This document shows, piece by piece, positions 7,061 to 15,490 of a stretch of 39,623 bases of DNA; position 1 is the stretch's first letter, and every line of letters begins with the position of its first letter. Source of the stretch: an uncultured bacterium (GTDB lineage: Bacteria > Verrucomicrobiota > Lentisphaeria > Oligosphaerales > Oligosphaeraceae); assembly GCA_902776645.1 (NCBI GenBank), contig CACYQT010000027.1, positions 1-39,623 of the forward strand, read 5' to 3'. Below the pieces are notes generated by a model that saw only the letters and a program-made list of their open reading frames with translations, was not told the DNA's origin and made no database searches. The position numbers and the translations under genes are program-made.

Positions 7061-8386
7061 TTACCACGGCTTGGCATTTACTGTCCGCGGCTTGATGAAA
7101 CGGTTCTGCCGCTTGATTTCACGCCATGTTCCAGGCTTCGACGGAACGGTTACATCCGGACCGGACGGCGTTGTTCTCGTTTCCTCACGCCGTCTTTCCG
7201 TCGGTAGCGAGAGCAGTTCGTCCAAATCCGCAACTGCTTGTTTTTCAGAAACTTCCTCTTGTTTTTCCGTTGGTTTCAACCGTTTTTCCAACACGTCAAG
7301 ATTACGGCGGATCACGTCGGAAGATGGTGCCAACCGCAACGCCTCCTGCGTCAGCAGGATGGCGTCTTGAGGCGAGTCATCGGCAATCAACGCCGCCCAA
7401 TTCGCAAGCAATGCGGCACGACGTGGCGATTTCAGCGGCAGTTCCGCCAATTCGTTACGAATCTTCTCCGCATGCTCGCGTTTTTCCGCGGCCGTTCCGT
7501 CCAATGGCGACGCATGGACCGTCTTCACTGCCAACAACGCCACCATCAGCAATTTCGGCGACGGTGTCCGCAAGGCCAGCAGGAACAATCCAGCCGCCAA
7601 AATGCAGTAAACAAAGCCATGCCCTTCCGTCTTCTGTTCCGTTGAAAATGATTCGTCAAACACATGGGAAAATGGAGCGGAACTCATTGCCGCGCAAGAA
7701 TCTATCTGTTCTTGATTCGCCTGCGTCAATGCCGTTTCGCCTGTATCCGGATCATGCATCCAGACCTCTCCAAGCGGAATCGGCTGTGGTGCGCCAAGTC
7801 CGACGCAACGCCACACCAACGGAATCGTCCGCCCTTCCCAATAATCCATGCCACCGCCTTGTATCTCACCATCTGACAACAAGATAGCAACAGCAAAACT
7901 TTCTGGTTCCGCCATTGCGACCGTTTCCGCAAGTTTCAAAGCTTCAGCAGGATCGGAACCTGGCAAATCCTCCAACGACGGCGCCAATTGCGACAACGCG
8001 TCACGAAAAGCCTCACGATCCTCCGTCGGCGGCAAATCAAGAAACGCCGATCCGGCAAACGAAACCAACGCGACAGGGCCATCGGTTATTTCCTCAAGCA
8101 TCTTGTTTGCAAGGTCTTTCGCACGTTGGAGCCGCGTCGCGCCATGATCGTCCGCCAGCATGCTTCGCGAACAGTCCACGACAAATACATGGACACGTTG
8201 TGTCTGCGGCGCCGTTTCATTCGATCTATTCGTAATCGCAAGATACGCCGTCAGGCAGATTCCCGCCACGACGCATGCCAGATCAACGGAAAACGACAGC
8301 TTGAAAAAACGTCGCCTTTTTCCGCCGATGGCAACCGCCAGCAGCACCGCCAACACCGTGGCTATGGCCCAGAATACAAACTTCAT
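7061..8386 (-). CDS. vWA-domain membrane protein with TPR tail (BatB/BatC-like)
   Basis: 441 residues. Two membrane segments lie at the N-terminus (about 3-20 and 32-52). A von Willebrand A domain follows, with the complete MIDAS metal site: D-C-S-R-S near residue 71, P-P-T-E-D, and L-L-S-D-G-E. A third hydrophobic segment comes near residue 270, then a TPR-like region (P-Q-D-A-I-L-L-T-Q-E-A-L-R-L-A-P-S-S-D) and a basic tail. In Bacteroides aerotolerance-type operons BatA and BatB carry the vWA part and BatC the TPR part, usually beside a MoxR ATPase. Here both parts are in one protein and no MoxR or BatA neighbour is seen. It is divergent from the deacetylase at 8504. The function is probably chaperone-like or envelope stress related, by family inference. 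Confidence 0.8.
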   Translation of the reverse strand: MKFVFWAIATVLAVLLAVAIGGKRRRFFKLSFSVDLACVVAGICLTAYLAITNRSNETAPQTQRVHVFVVDCSRSMLADDHGATRLQRAKDLANKMLEEITDGPVALVSFAGSAFLDLPPTEDREAFRDALSQLAPSLEDLPGSDPAEALKLAETVAMAEPESFAVAILLSDGEIQGGGMDYWEGRTIPLVWRCVGLGAPQPIPLGEVWMHDPDTGETALTQANQEQIDSCAAMSSAPFSHVFDESFSTEQKTEGHGFVYCILAAGLFLLALRTPSPKLLMVALLAVKTVHASPLDGTAAEKREHAEKIRNELAELPLKSPRRAALLANWAALIADDSPQDAILLTQEALRLAPSSDVIRRNLDVLEKRLKPTEKQEEVSEKQAVADLDELLSLPTERRREETRTTPSGPDVTVPSKPGTWREIKRQNRFIKPRTVNAKPW

Positions 8387-8425
8387 TCATTTTTTCCCAT
8401 TTTTTCTTCCTTTTTCATTTGGGAA

Positions 8426-8453
8426 TTGTCATAATACAATGTAAGTTGATAAT
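8426..8453 (+). promoter_or_regulatory. Probable sigma-70 promoter for the deacetylase
   Basis: TTGTCA at 8426-8431 and GATAAT at 8448-8453, spaced by 16 bp, in the divergent gap 8387-8503. An alternative -10, TAATGT at 8450-8455, gives 18 bp. Confidence 0.4.
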
Positions 8454-8503
8454 GTGACAAATCAAATGCATCTATTCAACCACAAAGAAGAAAGGTCTCA
8501 CCT

Positions 8504-9187
8504 ATGAAAATGAAAGTCGTGCAATGCTGGGATGACGGTGTCGTGACGGATATCCGTCTGATCGAAATCCTCCGCAAATACAACGCGAAGGCGACGTTCA
8601 ATCTGAATCCCGGCCTCATGAAGGCGGAACGCCAGCCCTGCGGTTGGCGCCATGGCAAAAACTATGACTGGAGCCACAAGGGCTTCTACGGCGGCAAGGT
8701 CGGCATCGATGAAATGACCGAAATCTACGCGGGCTTCGAAGTCGCCACCCATAACTGGCGGCATGAAAACGCGGGGCAAGTTCCGGACGATGTTTTCATC
8801 AAATCCGCGACAGATACGCGCAAGTTCCTGGAAGACAAGTTCCAACGGGAATGCCGCGGCTATGCGTGGCCGTGCGGCCTCTATACGCCGTCGACCATGG
8901 CCCTGCTCCATGAAGCGGGCTTCGCCTATGGCCGTACGACGAAAAACGTCGCCGATGTGACAAAATACGACGATCCCATGGCCCTTCATTCGAACTGCCA
9001 TTTCCAGGATCCGCAGTTCTGGGCGAAATACGACGCCGCAAAAGCCACGGGCGTCTTCTATTTCTGGGGCCACAGCTATGAGAATTTCGAATACGACGGC
9101 CTGTGGGGACAGCTGGAAGAGAAAATCAAAATCATCACGGAAGATCCAGACACCGAATGGGCCAATGTCATTGACATCGTGAAATAA
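8504..9187 (+). CDS. Polysaccharide deacetylase (NodB/CE4-like)
   Basis: 227 residues, with the ATG at 8504 behind GAAAGG. The NodB-fold motifs are present. W-D-D-G-V near residue 9 supplies the catalytic base and a metal-binding Asp. T-H-N-W-R-H near residue 87 supplies the two metal His residues. A-W-P-C-G-L-Y matches the R/P-P-x-G motif, and F-W-G-H-S-Y gives the C-terminal His. There is no signal peptide, so it is probably cytoplasmic and may act on an intracellular sugar or nucleotide-sugar derivative. It is the length of a bare catalytic domain. The substrate cannot be read from the sequence. Confidence 0.85.
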   Translation: MKMKVVQCWDDGVVTDIRLIEILRKYNAKATFNLNPGLMKAERQPCGWRHGKNYDWSHKGFYGGKVGIDEMTEIYAGFEVATHNWRHENAGQVPDDVFIKSATDTRKFLEDKFQRECRGYAWPCGLYTPSTMALLHEAGFAYGRTTKNVADVTKYDDPMALHSNCHFQDPQFWAKYDAAKATGVFYFWGHSYENFEYDGLWGQLEEKIKIITEDPDTEWANVIDIVK

Positions 9188-9247
9188 CAGAGCTATATTT
9201 GCATTTGGACATGTTTCAATCATAGACAACACAAGGAGGAATATCCT

Positions 9248-9712
9248 ATGGCGAAAATCGATAATGGCAGTGTCTGCCTGAACCATCCCAACGTCCCCGC
9301 CGTCGCGCGTTGCGCGGTCTGCCGCAAACCCATCTGCGCGGATTGCATCGTCAAGAAAGACGGCGTCGTCTATTGCTCCACGAAATGCCGTGACGACGCC
9401 ATCCGCACGGGCGCCATGGTCGAAGGCGTTCAGGAGAGCAAGAAAAGATCAAGCTCCAACCGCATGATCATGAATCTTATCAAACTGATCATCCTGCTGG
9501 CCTTGGTCGCCGGCGGCTGGTTCGCGTACAACAAGATGAAGGACGATCCGGAAGGCAAGAAGTTGCTGAAGAAGGCCACCATGGAAGTCAAGAAGGCCGG
9601 GCAGAAGGTCGAACAGACTGTTGACCAAGGCAAGCAGGCCGTCAAGGAAAAAGGCGACGGCCTCATCAAAGACTCCAAATACAAGAAAGAACGCGAATCT
9701 TGGGTGAAATGA
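9248..9712 (+). CDS. Zinc-binding (B-box-like) single-pass membrane protein
   Basis: 154 residues with a strong Shine-Dalgarno (AAGGAGGA) before the ATG at 9248. The N-terminus has C-x2-H, C-x2-C, C-x2-C and a final C-x3-C between residues 11 and 50, a B-box-type zinc module found in many bacterial membrane proteins. One membrane helix follows at about residues 77-96 (L-I-K-L-I-I-L-L-A-L-V-A-G-G-W-F-A). The rest is a Lys-rich, heptad-like coiled tail (K-K-A-G-Q-K-V-E-Q-T-V-D-Q-G-K). The zinc domain is predicted to be cytoplasmic. A rho-independent terminator follows. The role is unknown. Confidence 0.75.
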   Translation: MAKIDNGSVCLNHPNVPAVARCAVCRKPICADCIVKKDGVVYCSTKCRDDAIRTGAMVEGVQESKKRSSSNRMIMNLIKLIILLALVAGGWFAYNKMKDDPEGKKLLKKATMEVKKAGQKVEQTVDQGKQAVKEKGDGLIKDSKYKKERESWVK

Positions 9713-9760
9713 TTAATGCTTAATGCATAATATTTTCATCTATTGATTTAATTATCTATA

Positions 9761-9796
9761 AAAACGCATCCTACCCAAAAGCAGGATGCGTTTTTT
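9761..9796 (+). terminator. Rho-independent terminator
   Basis: AAACGCATCCT and AGGATGCGTTT form an 11-bp stem around a 10-nt loop, followed by a T run. It lies 49 nt after the zinc protein gene. The A run on the other side makes it potentially bidirectional. Confidence 0.9.
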
Positions 9797-9992
9797 TATG
9801 TTTTGTGCTACCGTGGCTGTTGATCAAATTATATTCAATACAGATTTATTCCAACTGGCATAGAAACATTGCCAAATGATAATGTTTTGGCAAAAAGACG
9901 GTAAACTCTTCCATACATATTATTGCTGTTTACTAATAACACAATTCAAGCAACGTGTTATGAAAATGACCACGAAACAGCAAGGGGACAAA

Positions 9993-11909
9993 ATGGAAGA
10001 CAAGGAAAACAGGAGATACAGCTCGGAAGGACGCTGGTGGCTATACGGAAGTATTCTGTATTTACTTACTGGTATTTTTTCATTAGCCTACGCCTTGCTG
10101 GCACATTGGAGCGGAGACTTTTGGAAATGCACTTATCTGGTCGGTGGCTGTATATCATTTTCAGTTTTTGCGCTCCTTCCGTTGCTGCTTCCCTTGTGCA
10201 TTTGGGTATTTGCGCACAGAAAGGTGGTTGCCAGTCCAAAGTTCAGATTGTCCATCGCCATGTTGTCCGCCATCCTGGCATTTATGATTCACCTGTTTCT
10301 GACAATTGATCTGTTTCTGTTGCACTTTTTCGGATATCACATCAATGGACTTGTCGTGAATCTGCTTCTGACGCCTGGCGGTTTTGAATCCATGGGGCTC
10401 GATTGGCATTCCCTGCTTCCAGGGGGGTGCATGATCGTCTTGCTCGTGGCACTGGAAATTCTGCTAGCCTGGTGGTGTCTGACAGAAAACAAAGCAGAAA
10501 AAGTTGCCAACAAATTGATGAGACATTCTCCATTGGCATGGATTGCCATGGCAACGTTCGCCATCTGCTTTATTGTGACTCTTGGTTGCGGCGGCGTGGC
10601 ATCCTTCAAGGCGTATGTCCCTGTCATGGAATCCATGGATACATACCCACTTTTCCCTAATATCCGCATGAGGCACTTCCTTCGCGCCATAGGAATGAAA
10701 GAAAACACAAACAGGGAGTTCGCGCTTCAAGGCGAAAACCGAAACACGTCGCTGAACTACCCGTCGGCACCGATTACAAGAAAAGCTCATGAGAAGACGA
10801 ACATCGTCTGGCTGGTGGCGGAATCTTTGCGTGCTGACATGCTGACGTCGGAAATCATGCCAAACGCTTGGCGAATGGCGTCAAGGGGATGGAGATTTCC
10901 GCTCCATTTCAGCGGAGGGAATGGCACTCGTCCAGGCATGTTCAGCATGTTTTATGGATTATACGCAAACAATTGGAACGCCTTCCTGCGTTCCTCAAGA
11001 TCCCCTCTTGTTCTGGACTGGTTCAAGGAAGACGGAGCCGCCTTTCTGTGCCAAACATCGGCAAAGTTCACGTATCCGGAATTCGACAGGACAATTTTCT
11101 CTGGCGTCAAGCCAGAAGATATGAAAGAATACGGCAAGGGAAAGGCATGGGAACGGGACATTGACAATGCCAATGCCGCCGCGGATTTCATCCGCCGGCA
11201 AAAAGGAGAATCCCCCTTCTTCCTGTTCTGTTTTTTTGAATGCACGCACGCCCCCTATTCTTTTCCTGAAAACGAAGCATTGAGAAAGGATTATCTGCAG
11301 AGCATCAACTATGCGCTTGTTTCCCAAAAGGACGCTTCAAGGCTCTACAACAGAAGCGTTAACGCCGCACATCATCTGGATGTTCAGCTTGACAGAATTT
11401 TCAAAGCGCTCGAAGAAAGCGAGGCATTGGACAATACGATTGTCATTCTGACCGGCGACCATGGGGAGGAATTCTATGAAAAGGGCCGGCTCGGACACAA
11501 TTCTGCGTTCACTCAGGAGCAAATGCATGTGCCGCTGGTGCTTCTAGCCCCCGGCCTGAAGCCAAATGTGTACGAAGGGATCAGCCATCATACAGACATT
11601 GTCCCGACCTTGGCGCCGTTCCTTGGCGTTGAAAATCCTGTCGACGACTATTCCGTTGGCGGAAATCTTCTGGACAGCGGTTATAGACGGAATTTCTTTG
11701 TCAGTTGCGGCTGGGATACGGCGGCGATTGTCACTCAAACCCGCAAGTTTGTCTTGTCTCTGGGGAGCCGTCGCCTTATCAGTCAACAGACTCTGACGAC
11801 GTTTGATGACGTTCCGGTCAAAGGCGAAGATTTCATCAAGGATAATATCGAAACTGTCACCAAGGCGCAGCATGACATGACCCAATTCGTCATCAAAAGG
11901 AAAAAATGA
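9993..11909 (+). CDS. YejM/PbgA-like inner-membrane sulfatase-fold protein
   Basis: 638 residues from the ATG at 9993, chosen for the AAGGGG six bases upstream; in-frame ATGs at 9960 and 9966 are possible. Five membrane helices occupy the first 230 residues, followed by a periplasmic alkaline phosphatase/sulfatase-fold domain. This order and the N-L-L-L-T-P-G-G-F-E-S-M-G loop recall DUF3413 proteins such as E. coli YejM, which controls LPS synthesis and binds cardiolipin. In the C-terminal domain, E-S-L-R-A-D-M (about 275), G-N-G-T-R-P-G-M-F (Thr at the nucleophile position) and T-G-D-H-G-E-E (about 487) keep metal-site residues. It may therefore be a phosphoethanolamine or lipid transferase/hydrolase, or a regulator like YejM. 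The metallophosphoesterase gene overlaps it by four bases. Confidence 0.8.
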   Translation: MEDKENRRYSSEGRWWLYGSILYLLTGIFSLAYALLAHWSGDFWKCTYLVGGCISFSVFALLPLLLPLCIWVFAHRKVVASPKFRLSIAMLSAILAFMIHLFLTIDLFLLHFFGYHINGLVVNLLLTPGGFESMGLDWHSLLPGGCMIVLLVALEILLAWWCLTENKAEKVANKLMRHSPLAWIAMATFAICFIVTLGCGGVASFKAYVPVMESMDTYPLFPNIRMRHFLRAIGMKENTNREFALQGENRNTSLNYPSAPITRKAHEKTNIVWLVAESLRADMLTSEIMPNAWRMASRGWRFPLHFSGGNGTRPGMFSMFYGLYANNWNAFLRSSRSPLVLDWFKEDGAAFLCQTSAKFTYPEFDRTIFSGVKPEDMKEYGKGKAWERDIDNANAAADFIRRQKGESPFFLFCFFECTHAPYSFPENEALRKDYLQSINYALVSQKDASRLYNRSVNAAHHLDVQLDRIFKALEESEALDNTIVILTGDHGEEFYEKGRLGHNSAFTQEQMHVPLVLLAPGLKPNVYEGISHHTDIVPTLAPFLGVENPVDDYSVGGNLLDSGYRRNFFVSCGWDTAAIVTQTRKFVLSLGSRRLISQQTLTTFDDVPVKGEDFIKDNIETVTKAQHDMTQFVIKRKK

Positions 11910-12919
11910 GAGTGGAAAAGAAAACGGTCAGAAAACTGAAGACGCTGGTGTTGAGCATTATGGCTATTGCCGGCTTGCTCTGCGCAGCGGGGGCGCTTGT
12001 CTGCCGCCTGAAATATCCCGCCCGTTCGCAAACAATGCCGAATCCAGTGGAACAGCTGGCGGCAAAGGAGGCGGATGAAGAATTCGACGTCGTGGTTTTC
12101 AGTGATATTGCCAATAACTACAAGACCATGAAACTGGAACTTGAAGCCGTCAATGCGACCAATGCCGACTTTGCCATCTGCAATGGCGACTTGGTCAAAT
12201 ATGGCTCGTCTGCACACAGATTCAGCTATGTCCAGCGGCAACTGCTCAAGACAATCAAGATGCCGCTGTTCATTATTCCAGGCAACCATGATGACACCCC
12301 CGAAGTCGGATTTCAAAGATACCATGACTTTTTCGGCCCGGAGCGGCAATATTGGAACTACGCCGATACTCTTTTTGTGTCCATCAACACAGGGAAAAAG
12401 TCCTTTGATGAAATCGAGTCCCGTTTTTTGAAGGCAACTCTTGAACAAGAACGAGCCAAGTTTCGCCGTTGCGTCCTGATCATGCATTGCCCTCCCGTGG
12501 ATTTACGGCCAAACCAAAAATCCCACTGTCTGGAGGATGAAACTCAAATAAAAGCCCTTGAAGATCTGGTAAAGGAACATCATATTGATATGATTGTGAC
12601 ATCCCATATACATTGGTATCTGGAAGGAACATTCGCTGGCGCGCCCATTTTTCATACTCCCTCTGGAGGACAGCATGTCAGAGATCCGGAAAATCCAAAT
12701 TTCGGATATGTCTTGATGTCATTTAAGAAAGACGGCGGCATTTTGCTAAAGCACATGGATGTTGCTTCGGAAAGAGGTCGCAGTGCGGAATATTGCTTCA
12801 TTGTGATCTCTGAACGCTTTCCCAAAATCGCCTGCACAGGCTTGACTGTCTTCTTCGTCGTCTCAGCCATCGCCTTTCTTTCCAAAAGAAAGACAGAAAT
12901 ATCGCAGGATGTCAAATGA
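11906..12919 (+). CDS. Membrane-anchored metallophosphoesterase
   Basis: 337 residues. Its ATG overlaps the TGA of the YejM-like gene (ATGA), indicating translational coupling. An N-terminal membrane helix at about 13-33 and a C-terminal one at about 307-325 (F-F-V-V-S-A-I-A-F-L) flank a calcineurin-like domain. Motifs are F-S-D-I-A-N, C-N-G-D-L-V, G-N-H-D-D, M-H-C-P-P and T-S-H-I-H-W. The first motif lacks the usual His (D-x-H is D-I-A here) and the last has Ser in place of Gly. It probably acts in the periplasm on a phosphodiester or phosphomonoester, perhaps a lipid-linked one in view of its partner; the substrate is inferred only from context. Confidence 0.8.
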   Translation: MRVEKKTVRKLKTLVLSIMAIAGLLCAAGALVCRLKYPARSQTMPNPVEQLAAKEADEEFDVVVFSDIANNYKTMKLELEAVNATNADFAICNGDLVKYGSSAHRFSYVQRQLLKTIKMPLFIIPGNHDDTPEVGFQRYHDFFGPERQYWNYADTLFVSINTGKKSFDEIESRFLKATLEQERAKFRRCVLIMHCPPVDLRPNQKSHCLEDETQIKALEDLVKEHHIDMIVTSHIHWYLEGTFAGAPIFHTPSGGQHVRDPENPNFGYVLMSFKKDGGILLKHMDVASERGRSAEYCFIVISERFPKIACTGLTVFFVVSAIAFLSKRKTEISQDVK

Positions 12920-13093
12920 GGGCCAGACAAATACAATAGATATTTCGGGTCTTTTCGATTGCCGCCAGAAGAACAGCGAAAATGGAAGCGTGCAATCGAA
13001 TGCCCGCATTTCAACGACAAGACTGTATTTTGGAATTTCCATTGTATATTATCTGAAATCATATCTATTTTATAAATGACGAGGATGGAATAT

Positions 13094-13768
13094 ATGAATG
13101 TTCTTATTGTGGAAGACGATGCAGGAACGGCCGAATTCATTGGAGAGGGATTCCGGCAGGCAGGATACTCCGTATCCATCGCCCATTCGGGGCCTGAAGG
13201 GCTTTTTAAAGCAAAAAGCGAATCATATAATTTGGTTATCATTGACGTCATGTTGCCTGGAATGAGCGGTTTCGATGTCGTAAAACGCCTTCGGCAAGAC
13301 CGCATCATGCTTCCGATTATCATTTTAAGCGCGCGCAATGAAGAGGAGAACAAGATACATGGGCTTGAATGCGGAGCGGATGACTACCAAACGAAGCCTT
13401 TCTCACTTACGGAGCTTCTTGCACGGGCAAACGCGCAAATACGACGGGCAAGCGCGGTGGCAGACCCAGTCGAACTCCAGATCGCCGACCTCAGAATGGA
13501 TCTGATATCACGCAAAGTTTACAGGGGCGACACGAAAATTCCACTTCAACCACTTGAATTTCAATTGCTTGAATTTCTAATGAGAAACAAGGGGCGTGTC
13601 GTGTCTCGAACAACCATCATGGAACATGTCTGGGAATACAATTTCGATCCGCATACCAATGTCGTGGATTCACGAATCTGCCATCTTCGTGACAAGATAG
13701 ACAAGAACTTTGAACCCAAATTATTGAAGACCATTAGGGGATTCGGCTATGTCATGGAAGAGCCTTGA
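13094..13768 (+). CDS. OmpR/PhoB-family response regulator
   Basis: 224 residues from the ATG at 13094, which has GAGGATGG upstream; an earlier in-frame ATG at 13076 lacks a site. The receiver domain has the acidic pocket E-D-D (7-9), phosphoacceptor Asp51 in D-V-M-L-P-G, and Lys101 in T-K-P-F. The C-terminal winged-helix DNA-binding domain (about 128-220) ends R-G-F-G-Y-V, as in CusR/QseB relatives. The sensor kinase gene overlaps it by 20 nt, so they form an operon. Targets are unknown; no repeated operator was identified. Confidence 0.92.
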   Translation: MNVLIVEDDAGTAEFIGEGFRQAGYSVSIAHSGPEGLFKAKSESYNLVIIDVMLPGMSGFDVVKRLRQDRIMLPIIILSARNEEENKIHGLECGADDYQTKPFSLTELLARANAQIRRASAVADPVELQIADLRMDLISRKVYRGDTKIPLQPLEFQLLEFLMRNKGRVVSRTTIMEHVWEYNFDPHTNVVDSRICHLRDKIDKNFEPKLLKTIRGFGYVMEEP

Positions 13769-15365
13769 CACCAAAGGCTGGCGCAGAACCTTGAAATACC
13801 GACTGACGAAATACTATGTCGGAATATTTACGTTGCTCTGGATAGGAAGCATGCTTCTTGTCTATCAGTCGCAAAGCCATTTTCAAATGAAGAACGCGAA
13901 ACGCAGCTTGTTCTTCCTAGCCAACGAGTGCCAATTTGAACTGATATGCCACAAGGAAGGTCCTGTCGACGCCATCGCGACGCCCATTGAGAATCTTCCC
14001 GAACATTGCAAAAAGAAGATCCAGGACGCATTGAAAGGATTTGTTCCCTATGCAGCCTATTACATCAAAGAACACATGAAGTATCTTGTCGCGGGTATTC
14101 ATGATGGCGTGCCCATGCTTTTAACCGTCGATGGCAAGGAGCTCTCCATCGAACGGTATCCCAAACAGGAATATCTGGAATTTCTTCATGGCGAATTCAA
14201 TGAAGAGGCATACGGCCAGTGGCAGAATCCCATTCTTCTCATCGTGACAGGACCTGACGGAAAGATACTGACAACTTCATCTTTCGATTCTGTGTTCCGT
14301 CCTCTCGTGGAAAAGTTATTTCATCTGGACGAACCACTGGAGGGATACCGCCGTATTTCCGATGGAAAAAACTCCTTGTTGTTCTTCATATCCAGACTTT
14401 ATGACGGCAATCTTCTCCTTGTGGCCCAGAACATGGAAAAAAATGACGCCCACCTGAGACATCTGCTTGGCATTCTCGGCTGCTCGTTGGTTGTGTTCAT
14501 TGTGGCAGGGGTCTGTCTCGCTTTCCTCCTTGCGCAAAAATTTACGGACGGTCTGACGCGAATATCCCAAACGGCCTTGGACATCGCGCGCGGGCATTAT
14601 GGCAGACGCGTCGAATACAAATCGGAAGACATTGAAATCGATATGCTCATACAAGCATTCAACCATATGGCGGACAATACGGAGAAGATGCTGAAGGAAC
14701 TAGAAAATGTGACCGATGACATTGCACATGACTTGAGAACACCTCTCACGCGCATGAAGGCACGCGCGGAACTGGAATTGGCCAATCAAGTGAACATGGA
14801 CTTTGCCGCGTCAGTGGCGGAAAACTGCGATGAAATGCTGTCGACTTCCAACATCATGCTGGAAATATCGCGAATCGAAAAACACGCAGGCCATGCCCTG
14901 CAGACACAGGTAAATGTCAATGCCCTGTTGGAAAAACTTCATGAAGCATTTCTGACAATTGCGGAAGACAAACACATTCAGTTCAATCTTCTGTTGCCCA
15001 AAAGCGCATTGAGCATTCTGGGCAACGCCAGGCAACTTGAACAGATGGCGGCCAATCTCATCGACAATGCCATCAAATACACGCAGGACGGCGGAAGTGT
15101 CAATGTCATGCTTGAAAAAAAGGACAACTGCCTGAAGCTTTCCGTTTCCGACACTGGCATTGGAATACGCCAAGAGGATATACCGCGTATATTCAACCGC
15201 TTCTTCCGTGGAGACACAAGCCGTTCCACGCATGGAAACGGCCTTGGTCTCAGCATGGTCAAGGCAATTGCGGAATCCATGGGAGGAACAGTCACCGTTG
15301 AGAGCTCAATAGGAAACGGCAGCTTGTTTGTCGTGTCATTGCCATTGAACAGTTCCAAGGCATGA
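13749..15365 (+). CDS. Sensor histidine kinase (CusS/QseC-like)
   Basis: 538 residues. The ATG at 13749 overlaps the regulator gene, with AGGGG upstream. Membrane helix 1 (about 22-40) and helix 2 (about 239-262) enclose a roughly 200-residue periplasmic sensor domain of unknown ligand. A HAMP domain follows (to about 318), then HisKA with His327 in A-H-D-L-R-T-P-L, and the HATPase domain with N box (N-L-I-D-N-A-I-K-Y), G1 (D-T-G-I-G-I), F box (F-N-R-F-F-R) and G2 (G-N-G-L-G-L). All catalytic boxes are intact. It phosphorylates the regulator at 13094. Confidence 0.92.
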   Translation: MSWKSLDTKGWRRTLKYRLTKYYVGIFTLLWIGSMLLVYQSQSHFQMKNAKRSLFFLANECQFELICHKEGPVDAIATPIENLPEHCKKKIQDALKGFVPYAAYYIKEHMKYLVAGIHDGVPMLLTVDGKELSIERYPKQEYLEFLHGEFNEEAYGQWQNPILLIVTGPDGKILTTSSFDSVFRPLVEKLFHLDEPLEGYRRISDGKNSLLFFISRLYDGNLLLVAQNMEKNDAHLRHLLGILGCSLVVFIVAGVCLAFLLAQKFTDGLTRISQTALDIARGHYGRRVEYKSEDIEIDMLIQAFNHMADNTEKMLKELENVTDDIAHDLRTPLTRMKARAELELANQVNMDFAASVAENCDEMLSTSNIMLEISRIEKHAGHALQTQVNVNALLEKLHEAFLTIAEDKHIQFNLLLPKSALSILGNARQLEQMAANLIDNAIKYTQDGGSVNVMLEKKDNCLKLSVSDTGIGIRQEDIPRIFNRFFRGDTSRSTHGNGLGLSMVKAIAESMGGTVTVESSIGNGSLFVVSLPLNSSKA

Positions 15366-15401
15366 CAGGACGCGAATCTTGGATGAAATAACTCCAAGAG
15401 A

Positions 15402-15490
15402 CGAAAACGACAGAAGGGACTAAAAGGACGGTGAATCGCCCCTTTAGTCCCTTTCGTCGTTTCTGTCGCTTATGTCGCTTTTGTCCCTTA
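15402..15490. repeat. Inverted 9-bp tandem arrays between convergent genes
   Basis: On the minus strand, starting exactly with the TAA stop of the PHP gene (15488-15490), six 9-bp units follow in phase to 15437 (TAAGGGACA, AAAGCGACA, TAAGCGACA, GAAACGACG, AAAGGGACT, AAAGGGGCG). On the other side, about 15402-15428 holds related units on the plus strand. GAAGGGACTAAAAGG at 15413-15427 pairs with about 15440-15454 to form a long hairpin that could end transcription in both directions. Confidence 0.7.
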
